The notes beneath the pieces are model-generated. The model did no database searches. It worked only from the letters and a program-made list of their open reading frames with translations, and was not told the origin of the DNA. A DNA stretch of 64,000 nucleotides from assembly GCA_020796225.1 (NCBI GenBank), contig CM036755.1:79059772-79123771 (forward strand), read 5' to 3'. The stretch comes from Arion vulgaris (Eukaryota; Mollusca; Gastropoda; Stylommatophora; Arionidae). Made by a program: the position numbers and the translations under genes. Shown here piece by piece: positions 10,901-22,900 of the stretch (positions are counted from its first letter, which is position 1; every line of letters starts with the position of its first letter).

Positions 10901-13900
10901 GATATCAGGCATCCCACCAGTAGGGATCTTTTTTGTAGAAAACAAGTCAAGTTTTGATCGAGATAGACTGGCTCCTAGAAGACAAGACTACATTGCTGTC
11001 GAGATAGACTGGCTCCTAGAAGACAAGATCAAATTGCTATAAAGATAGACTGGCCCCTAGAAGACAAGACTAAATTGCTGTCGAGATAGACTGGCCCCTA
11101 GAATACAAGACTAAATTGCTGTCGAGATAGACTGGCTTCTAGAAGACAAGATCAAATTGCTGTCGAGATAGACTGGCTCCTAGAAGACAAGACTAAATTG
11201 CTGTCGAGATAGACTGGCTCCTAGAAGACAAGATCAAATTGCTATAAAGATAGACTGGCCCCTAGAAGACAAGACTAAATTGCTGTCGAGATAGACTGGC
11301 CCCTAGAAGACAAGACTAAATTGCTGTCGAGATAGACTGGCCCCTAGAAGACAAGACTAAATTGCTGTCGAGATAGACTGGCTTCTAGAAGACAAGATCA
11401 AATTTCTGTCGAGATAGACTGGCCCCTAGAAGACAAGATCAAATTGCTGTCGAGATAGACTGGCTTCTAGAAGACATGACTAAATTCCTGTCGAGATAGA
11501 CTAAATTATATTATGGGAAACATGTTATTAATGAAATATGTTTCAAACATCAGACAGACTGAAATGATGAGAAATACCTGGAATAATACTGTGACTTTAT
11601 TCTTGAAGGACAGTCTCCCAGGTCTTCCGATCTGTGAGTCCTCCCTGTGATCTATTCCCCTCCTCCCATGTCTTTGACGGCCATACAAGTTCTGACCACC
11701 ACTATTGCTGCTAGTGTTTACACGGGGGTACCCAAAGACAGAGACACCCCTGATTCGTCGTGCCTGTTTGTACTTTCGAAACACCCAGCTGAAGATGACA
11801 CCAAAAGCAATGGCACCGATAAAAACTCCGAAAGATGTGCGTAGTATTTGCCCAGTATCTGAAATAGACATCATAAGTTATTTTATTATTCTAATACATC
11901 AGATGTATCATATTTTATTATTCTAGTACATCAGATGTATCATATTTTATTATTCTAATACATCAGATGTATCATATTTTATTATTCTAGTACATCAGAT
12001 GTATCATATTTTATTATTCTAGTACATCAGATGTATCATATTTTATTATTCTAATACATCAGATGTATCAATAATAAGGAAAACTGAAGGAAGACTGTAT
12101 TAAAACTAGTTACTAAAGAAATCAGAAGGAGACTGGATGTGAAACCAGTCATGCAATTCATAAAAGAACAACAGATTAAATAGTTTGGACATCTGACAAG
12201 AATACCCTGGTATCGTCTACCACAGAGAGCAGCTCACAAAAAATATAACGAGTACAAAGCAAGAGGAAGACCATGCAAAAGATGGAGCGACGGCATAAAG
12301 AACAGCCTTACGAACATGAATATCAGCTTACAGAGTGCCTTAAAACAAACACACACAAGATCACTACACCCCCTCCACCCCCACTTCTATAAAGAAGTAA
12401 ATGATGGAAGAAAAGAAGAAGGAGACCAAAGAGATATGGATTGAGTGATTGATTGATACTTCCTGCCATCCAAGACTGTTGCCTCTTTAGTCCTTATTTC
12501 CCCTCTGCTAGACATCAGTGTAATGGATGCCGTCTATCAGCAGAGAAGCGTAAGTCACGACCTACTCTATAAAATAGGTCGTGCGTAAGTATACCTTCCC
12601 CTGGGAACACTCGTCTATCAGTAGTGAAGCGTAAGTATGCCTTCCCCTGGGAACACTCTTCTATCAGTAGTGAAGCGTAAGTATGCCTTCCCCTGAGAAC
12701 ACTCTTGTCTATCAGCAGAGAAGCGTAAGTATGCCTTCCCCTGGGAACACTCTTCTATCAGTAGTGAAGCGTAAGTATGCCTTCCCCTGAGAACACTCTT
12801 GTCTATCAGCAGAGAAGCGTAAGTATACCTTCCCCTGAGAACACTCTTGTCTATCAGCAGAGAAGCGTAAGTATACCTTCCCCTGGGAACACTCTTCTAT
12901 CAGCAGAGAAGCGTAAGTATGCCTTCCCCTGAGAACACTCTTGTCTATCAGCAGAGAAGCGTAAGTATACCTTCCCCTGGGAACACTCTTGTCTATCAGC
13001 AGAGAAGCGTAAGTATGCCTTCCCCTGAGAACACTCTTGTCTATCAGCAGAGAAGCGTAAGTATACCTTCCCCTGGGAACACTCTTGTCTATCAGCAGAG
13101 AAGCGTAAGTATACCTTCCCCTGGGAACACTCTTCTATCAGCAGAGAAGCGTAAGTATGCCTTCCCCTGAGAACACTCTTGTCTATCAGCAGAAAAGCGT
13201 AAGTATGCCTTCCCCTGGGAACACTCTTGTCTATCAGCAGAGAAGCGTAAGTATGCCTTCCCCTGAGAACACTCTTGTCTATCAGCAGAGAAGCGTAAGT
13301 ATGCCTTCCCCTGGGAACACTCTTGTCTATCAGCAGAGAAGCGTAAGTATGCCTTCCCCTGGGAACACTCTCATGTCTTTTAGACATGTCTGGTAAGTCA
13401 AGAATATACAGGATCATCATCAAATAGCTTGTTCTGAGCAGAGCTTTGCCACCCCAACAGTCCTCCGGAATTTCTCTCATAGACCAGATAGGCTAGAAGG
13501 CCTCTGTGGTCGTCACGTTCAAACCATCAGTTTTATCCTGAATCCATCTTCTCCGTGGTCTTCCTCTTCATCTCTTTTCCGGTATGCCTCCTTCCATGAT
13601 GGTCTTCTCCAGCCCTTCATTTCTTTTTATATGTTAAAAATATTTCAATTTTAATGGCGCCAATTGTAAAATGCAAATATGTCACCATGAACACAAACAG
13701 AGCAATGTTCAACACAATCTTTCTCCCACATTATGTTACCAGTGCCAAACCTGGATGCTGACAACAAACGATAGAAGAAAACTAGTCACGACAGAGATGA
13801 AGTGTCTGCCCAGAATGCTGGGTGTAACAAGAAGAGACCGGTTGAGAAATGAAGACATCAGGAAAAAAGTGGGCACAATATCAGTACTAGACTTCATCAA

Positions 13901-16900
13901 GAAACAACAAATTAAATGGTTCGGCCACGTAAGCAGATTGCCATCAGACAGTGCACCTCAAAGAGCAATGCTGCTCCGATACAATGGGTACAAAGCAAAA
14001 GGCCGGCCACGCAAAGGTGGACCTCAGAGATAACAGAGGCGACGAAAGACACTATCTACGAAGCGCATACAAAAGCCCATTTTAGAAATCTCTTATTGAC
14101 CTGACGTTGTGAGGCAAACAGGATTCGAGAAAGGAAGAAGAAAAATGTCCAAAATATTTCAATTTTCTCGTTCTTATTTGCAGCATCAGCCAGTTTTCTT
14201 TGATTGTGAGTTCTTATTTGTAGCATCAGCCAGTTTTCTTTGATTTAGAGTTCTTATTTGTAGCATTAACCAGTTTTCTTTGATTGTGAGTTCTTATTTG
14301 TAGCATCAGCCAGTTTTCTTTGATTGTGAGTTCGTATTTGTAGCATCAGCCAGTTTTCTTTGATTGTGAGTTCTTATTTGTAGCATCAGCCAGTTTTCTT
14401 TGATTGTGAGTTCTTATTTGCAGCATCAGCCAGTTTTCTTTGATTGTGAGTTCTTATTTGCAGCATCAGCCAGTTTTCTTTGATTGTGAGTTCTTATTTG
14501 TAGCATCAGCCAGTTTTCTTTGATTTAGAGTTCTTATTTGTAGCATTAACCAGTTTTCTTTGATTGTGAGTTCTTATTTGTAGCATCAGCCAGTTTTCTT
14601 TGATTGTGAGTTCTTATTTGTAGCATCAGCCAGTTTTCTTTGATTGTGAGTTCTTATTTGTAGCATCAGCCAGTTTTCTTTGATTGTGAGTTCTTATTTG
14701 CAGCATCAGCCAGTTTTCTTTGATTGTAAGTTCTTATTTGCAGCATCAGCCAGTTTTCTTTGATTGTGAGTTCTTTCTGGATATATCTATTTGCTCTATA
14801 CAGTATAGCTTGGTATAATGTCGCACATGTACAAACACGGATTAGTCTCATAGCCTTATGTCCTGTTATTGCCAAGAAGCCTATCACAGAGAACACCAGG
14901 CTATGATACAATAGAAACAAAAGTTATTGAACTGATATCATTGCACTCCAGGCAGACTCACAGGTGCCCAGTCTCTGTAACAGATGTCGTAGAGTATGCA
15001 TATTGATGATTCACATGGCTCGCTGGTTGCATGGCCATTTGAGTTGTTCGTATGTGTCGATTCCTCCCGCCAATAATGGCTGACACATTCCGTTTCTGAG
15101 GACATCTTTTTTTTAGGTTGTTCTCTAGACAGTTGCAGTCCCCTGCTGACGAGATCTGTCTTCCCGGGTTTGTCTGGAGTCGTCCTACTCTAGATGACTT
15201 CAGCCTTCTGTTGCCGGGCTCACCAACCCAGGCTTTTTGCAGGGTGTGCTTCCTGGACACTGTAGTTTAATCCCTTATGCTTAAGGGAAAGTGTCATAGA
15301 AGTAGAAGACAAGACAAGAAAAAGGATGTCCTCCTCAAGAGAGAGAGAGGACAAGTGCTATTTGTCCCATAGCTGGGGATGGGTTGGTTGCAGCCAGAGC
15401 ATTTACCACTCGCCGGTGGGTTCTGCACTGTCACCTTATGAGGCCCCATCCTGCTCCCCGCCTTTTGGTCTGGCCTTTCACCTTCAGTCTGTTCGGCTTG
15501 GTTAGACCTGCCAGGAGTTAGACTCCCGCCGACATAGCCTGAAGGATCCTAAAGGCACACAAACCCTCCAACCACGATAAGGTAGGCTAATATGGAGGGC
15601 TCGCTGGTTAAACACACTCCTTAGTTTGCCCCTCAGGCACCCAGTTCTACTTGAATAACAGATAACCTCCAAATCCATCAAATCACTAGATCTATTCAAC
15701 ACCTATTTTAGTGTCTTCATCCAACAGGCGGTCGTCAAGAGACCGAAATACTTCTCCCTTATCCATCTTCAACTCTCCGATAATCAATGCTGTTGACTCA
15801 AGCATGTCCGCTCTCTCATTGCCGCAAACACCCGCATGCCCATAGCATTAGATCATGTCTTCTCAAAGTGAGCGGTACGCCCCCACAGTGGGTGCTGAAG
15901 CCTTCCAGGGGCGATAGTGGGTTCAGAAGCATTTGGGGGAGTTTTTTTTCGTGATTTTGCGATTTAATAATCATAAAAAATTTGAAGTATGCATTTTAAT
16001 TCATCTTATGCCCATCTTACACGATCCATTTTTTCATCAATTTTCTATTTCATGTATATAATCATTTGAAAATTGACCATGTATGACAGAAATATATATC
16101 AATTTTCTATGTCAAAGTGAAAATAGAGCATATATAATATATATATATGTGGAGGGAGGGACATTGGCAAACTGTTATAATGGGGAGGGGTGGGGGCGTA
16201 ACAAATTGATGTCGTCCAAAGTGGGCGGTGGGCCGAAAACGTTTGGGAATCTATGCATTAGATCAACGTAAGCATTTGAAAAAGTTTGGGAATCTATGCA
16301 TTAGATCAACGTAAGCATTTGAAACTTCAATAGATGACAGTCACTCATACCGAAACCTGTCATTTTGAATCTTCTGAAGTATCGATTGAGAGTCAGAGAC
16401 CACAACGGTCCCAGTAAACCTGACACTATTACCAGTGACCACAACGGCCCCTGTAAACCTGACACTATTACAAGAGACTACAATGGCCCCAGTAAACCTG
16501 ACACTATTATAAGAGACCACAACGGCCCCAGTAAATCTGACACTATTACCAGAGACCACAATGGCCCCAGTAAACCTGACACTATTACCAGAGACTACAA
16601 TGGCCCCTGTAAACCTGACACTATTACCAGAGACCACAATGGCCCCAGTAAACCTGACACTATTATAAGAGACCACAATGGCCCCAGTAAACCTGACACT
16701 ATTACCAGAGACCACAATGGCCCCAGTAAACCTGACACTATTACCAGAGACCACAATGGCCCCAGTAAACCTGACACTATTACCAGAGACCACAATGGCC
16801 CCAGTAAACCTGACACTATTACCCATCAATCAGAATCAATGTCTTCAGTTCATGGATTTAATAACCAAATGCATTTTTCTTTCGTTAATTAATTGTGGTT

Positions 16901-19900
16901 TTTTCCCCGATCCATAAGCACTAGAGCTTTCAGCTCTTCGGCTCGGTGCCATGAACATCGTAACCCTTCAGTTCGGCTCCACGAACATCGTAAATCTGGA
17001 GAACCTGTGGCTTTTCTGTCAGTCCGCGGAATTGAACCGCACTCACAGTGGACTTGTCACCCGTCGTCCAACGCGTTACGAATACGCTAGTAAGGCGGAC
17101 AATTAATTGTGTGAGATGTATTATATAATATGTTAGCTGTATGTATTATTTAAATATACATATTCTTCCCTCTCATATAATAGTCACTTCCATAATTATC
17201 TTCTACAAACCATCATGCTTCTTAATGTCTTCAAAATACTTCACTTTTCCCAATCTCATTTTTATTATCAAAATAATTGTTATTCTATTCACAATTTTTG
17301 CTAGACATCTGTGTACATACATTGCAAATACAATTTATCGTCTAAGCAGCCTACTAAAAAAACAACTCAAATTAATTAATTTGTTATCAACTAAATCAAT
17401 TAACAAACGAAAATTAAAAAAAAAAAAAGAAAAAACACTAACGAAGGAGACAACCAGCTAATTGTATAACTTTCAAATATTACCTATGTTACTCTGTACG
17501 GATTCAAACATATAACCTTCAGAACGCCCGGTAGCGTCTCAACAGTTTCTCAACAGCTATCAATGCTCATACAAAACGAAAATTACTCAACCAACTTAAT
17601 AAACTACAAACTCAGAATACCAAACGAGAAACCACAAGCACAAAAGTCAAACATCAGAATACCAAGCGAGAAACCACAAGCACAAAAGTCAAACATCAGA
17701 ATACCAAACGAGAAACCACAAACACAAAAGTCAAACATCAGAATACCAAACGAGAAACCACAAACACAAAAGTCAAACATCAGAATACCAAACGAGAAAC
17801 CACAAACACAAAAGTCAAACATCAGAATACCAAACGAGAAACCACAAGCACAAAAGTCAAACATCAGAATACCAAACGAGAAACCACAAACACAAAAGTC
17901 AAACATCAGAATACCAAACGAGAAACCACAAACACAAAAGTCAAACATCAGAATACCAAACGAGAAACCACAAGCACAAAAGTCAAACATCAGAATACCA
18001 AACGAGAAACCACAAACACAAAAGTCAAACATCAGAATACCAAACGAGAAACCACAAGCACAAAAGTCAAACATCAGAATACCAAACGAGAAACCACAAA
18101 CACAAAAGTCAAACATCAGAATACCAAACGAGAAACCACAAGCACAAAAGTCAAACATCAGAATACCAAACGAGAAACCACAAACACAAAAGTCAAACAT
18201 CAGAATACCAAACGAGAAACCACAAGCACAAAAGTCAAACATCAGAATACCAAACGAGAAACCACAAGCACAAAAGTCAAACATCAGAATACCAAACGAG
18301 AAACCACAAGCACAAAAGTCAAACATCAGAATACCAAACGAGAAACTACAAGCACAAAAGTCAAACATCAGAATACCAAACGAGAAACCACAAACACAAA
18401 AGTCAAACATCAGAATACCAAACGAGAAACCACAAGCACAAAAGTCAAACAAGTACAAATCAGATCGAGAAAGAAACCACTATCACCACAAGCTAAATCT
18501 AACCCCAATCCCTGCCCGCCGCGGTATTTGAACCAGGTACAAACACAGACCTGCGGATAAGAACCGGACAGGAACCCATGATGACCCAGGTCAGGAGAAG
18601 AAAATAGCCATGGGTCGGGTATACCTACGGAAAACATAGTCAAGTGTCACTAGACAAGCACTTGAGTGGAACCCGCAAGAAAAACGAAAAGAGGACTCCT
18701 AAACAGACCTAGAGATGAAGTCTTGAGGAACTGAAGAGTGCTCAACTATCTAGGGAGACATTAGAGAAAACAACCAGAGACTGAGAAGAGTGACGAACAA
18801 CTGTTGAGGCCCTATGCTCCACGAGAAGCTGAGAGGAATACGTCAGTAAGTACACATATGTTGTGATCGAGCTCACTATCGCTTAAGCTACAGGCGCCCC
18901 CTGGTAATCAATGAGAATAAACATCTTAAAAATATATCATTTAATAAAATTAATTTGGTATTATCATGTTTTGATTTAGTTGACATATAATCTATACAGC
19001 TACATACATAAATATTTAAAAAAATACAGCCAGTTTGTTAGTCATGTCCAAATGTAAATACAATGATTAAGTTTTCATTAGTCAAACGTTACTGCCCTGG
19101 TCATGCGGGTGTTTACGGTAATGAGAGTGCGGAAAGGCTTCCATCAACAGCATCGATTGTTGGGGAGTTGAAGTTGGATAATGGGGATGTTCTTCGGTCT
19201 CTTCGCGACTGTCTGTTGGATGAGGACACTAAAATCGATGTTGAATCGATCAAGCGATTTAGGCAGTTTGGAGTTACCCGTTGTGCAGGTCGAACTGGAT
19301 GTCTGAAAGACAGTGAGAGGTGTGTTTAATCAGCGAGCCACAGGAACCATCAGTATGCATACTCTTCTATATCTGTTGGGGAGACTGAGCACCTATGCGT
19401 CTGCCCAGAGTGCAATGACGTCAGTGTAGTAACCAATAGTCAAACGTTAGAGAGTTAAACAACATTGTTAGTATGCATTAATCTGGTCATATCTCAGTAT
19501 GAATTTGGTTGGACATAAAATCAATAGATTGCAAATCTGGGGCTTGCAATATCAGCTTTTTGTCGATCGATTACAGTAAACAGAGTGTGGGAAGTTCAAA
19601 GATGAAACTTGCATCGAATAAACCACAGCCAACTATAAACACATGGGACTGCGGACTCAGGTAAGAATTATAGGAAATCAGACCACAACTACGCCACGTG
19701 ATGTCACATTCCAGTATTGTTATATATAGAAGAATTCATTTTAAAATCAACACAAAATGCTAAATCAAAGTTATATTATGCAACAAGTTAAGTTAAACAA
19801 TAAGGAATATCAATATTATGAATATTTTTCACCAATAAATAACCATAGACTTACAGAATTGAGTAATATTGCAAAAAAAAAGCTTGCAGTGTTATATCAA

Positions 19901-22900
19901 TCATATATAAATTCCAGCCCCCGCTCTGATCTAGGTTAGGGGTTTTCCCGTCAGTTATCAGGCCCAGTTAGAGCTGGCTGGGGCTAAACACACTGGTAGT
20001 TCGTGTCCTTTCTCTTTATATGTCTGTCTGCCTACCTGCCCATGACAGACCGACCATCTATCCATCCATCCATCCATCCATCAATCCACCCACCCACCCA
20101 TCCATCCACCCACCCACCCATCCATCCATCCATCCACCCACACACCCACCTATCCATCCATTCATCCATTCCACCATCCATCCATCCCCCCATCCATCCA
20201 TCCACCCACCCATCCATCCACCAACCAACCCACCCATTCATCCATCCATCATCCATCCATCCATCCATCCACCTACCCACCCATTCACCCACCCATCCAT
20301 CCACCCATCCACCCATCCATCCATCCACCCATCCATCCATCCACCCATCCACCCACCCACCCATCCATCCATCCATTCATGTGACTGAAACCCACAGGTA
20401 AAGAGAGAAATGTGGAGTAAAAGAATAAAACTATCTGACTAAGAACTTTATAAGAGGAGATAATTTCGATTCCAGTCTCGTGGACAAAATAAAGAGTGAC
20501 GAAAAAGAATAGAGTTTGGTGGAGAACAATTGTACCTTTATGTTCCATTGGGAACATGAAAGTTTAGTAATAGTAGTAGTTGTAGTTGTAGTAGTAGCAG
20601 CAGTAGTAGCAACAGTTGTAGTAGCAGCAGCAGCAGTAGTAGTAGCAGCAGTAGTAGTTAGCAGTAGTAGTAGTAGCAATGCTAGTAATAGTAGTAGTTG
20701 CAGTAGTAGTAGTAGTAGTAGTAGTAGTTGCAGTAGTAGTAGTAGTAGTAGTAGTAGCAGGGGCAGAAGTAGTAGTTAGTAGATCTTCGATAGGGTTCTT
20801 CGGTCTGCGAGGCAGGTAGAACAGCACAGATATAACAAAAACGTCACAATAGAAAGGCAGTAAAACTCCCGATAAGTGCAAGTATACCTTGCTCACACTG
20901 TACAAGAACATTTCAAGCCTGCATCGGGCTCACTAGTCATCTACGCACACACAAACAAACATAACGCAACTGCATTTCCTTGGATGAAAATTGTGTGGTT
21001 ATCATCACCCGTGATGGACAAGCATCATAATCATCATCATCAGGTGTATATACGATTTGAGTTGGTATAAACAACAGACGAACGTTACCTTCATCATGTT
21101 GATGATCTTTGACAGCTTTATATTTAAGTTTAAATGTGCTATTTACTACTGCGCTCTTATTGGAGCTGAACACAACCAGTGTATCACGTGATGATGTCTT
21201 AAGCCTGGGTTCGTCCCGCCCACAAAATGACGCTATGAGAGTGTCAGTAGTTCTAGATCCTGTGAAGGAAATAATATATGAAATAATTCCTTATATTAAA
21301 AAGAAAAACCGAAAATGATAAGAAAAAAATGCAACAAACAGTACACATATAACACTAGAGGAAACATATCTCTATAAGATGTTGATTCATATATTTATAT
21401 CTTTGCATATTTATATATACTACTACGACACTATTTATATCTTTGCATCAGGGTGTCTTTGTGGCTAAATGGTTTATATCTTTGCATCAGGGTGTCTTTG
21501 TGGCTAAATGGTTTATATCTTTGCATCAGGGTGTCTTTGTGGCTAAATGGTTACGCCTTTGCATCAGGGTGTCTTTGTGGCTAAATGGTTACGCCCTTTC
21601 ATTGCTATTCGAAGGTCGTGGGTTTGAATCCGGACCTCGTCATTCTGTTCACGAAGCATTTTTTCCCAGAGATCCATAAGATTGTTGTCGGATCTACGGA
21701 GTTATTGCTTTGTGCAATACTCTCGTCAGCTGGCGAGCCATTTCTGCGGAAAGGGACTCAACCATTTATGGTAAAATCCGGTGCAATGAAGTCAATCCTT
21801 CGGCCTTAAAACCATTTTTATTTTTGCATCAATTGATGGTACTAAAATATGGATTGATAGAAGAATATGTGGTATTTCATGGCAAAAAAACTAGATAAAT
21901 TAAGAAGTTTTAGGACAAACAAATACAGTAAAACCTCGATTAACCGTCACTCGTGTAACCGTCAGTTTCTGGTTATCCGCCATCGTCTAAAACAATGTTA
22001 TCAAAGTGCATCAACTGGTTTGCTTAAGCTAAAACCTACAACTAGACACTCAGAAGCTAAAACAATGTTATCAAAGTGCATCGACTGGTTTGCTTAAGCT
22101 AAAACCTACAACTAGACACTCAGAAGCTAAAACAATGTTATCAAAGTGCATCGACTGGTTTGCTTAAGCTAAAACCTACAACTAGACACTCAGAAGCAGA
22201 AACAATTATCAAAGTGCATCGACTGGTTTGCTTAACCTAAAACCTACAACTAGACACTCAGAAGCAGAAACAATTATCAAAGTGCATCGACTGGTTTGCT
22301 TAACCTAAAACCTACAACTAGACACACAGAAGCTAAAACAATGTTATCAAAGTGCATCGACTGGTTTGCTTAACCTAAAACCTACAACTAGACACACAGA
22401 AGCTAAAACAATGTTATCAAAGTGCATCGACTAGTTTACTTAACTTAAAACCTACAACTAGACACACAGAAGCAGAAACAATGTTATCAAAGTGCATCGA
22501 CTAGTTTGAAATGCAAGAGGAGGCAAATACAACACAGATCCTACTTCTGCATAAAATACAGAACATCGCTGTCCATAAATCTCCAGCCATCAAGACACAG
22601 AAAGAGAAATCTCGAGCCACCAAGACACAGAAAGAGAAATCTCCAGCCATCAAGACACAGAAAGAGAAATCTCGAGCCATCAAGATACAGAAAGAGAAAT
22701 CTCGAGCCATCAAGACACAGAAAGAGAAATCTCGAGCCATCAAGACACAGAAAGAGAAATCTCCAGCCATCAAGACACAGAAAGAGAAATCTCGAGCCAT
22801 CAAGACACAGAAAGAGAAATCTCGAGCCACCAAGACACAGAAAGAGAAATCTCGAGCCATCAAGACACAGAAAGAGAAATCTCCAGCCATCAAGATACAG

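Noticed and set aside
17141..17461. 106-codon hydrophobic protein
   Set aside because: AT-rich intronic frame with no recognisable domain and a lysine-rich low-complexity end.
17563..18531. 322-codon Pro/Gln/Lys repeat protein
   Set aside because: The 42-bp array is open on both strands; there is no signal or flanking coding sequence.
20003..20401. Pro/His/Ser-rich protein
   Set aside because: Plain (CCAT)n microsatellite.
20431..20911. Thr/Ala or Ser-rich proteins
   Set aside because: Plain (GTA)n microsatellite read in different frames.
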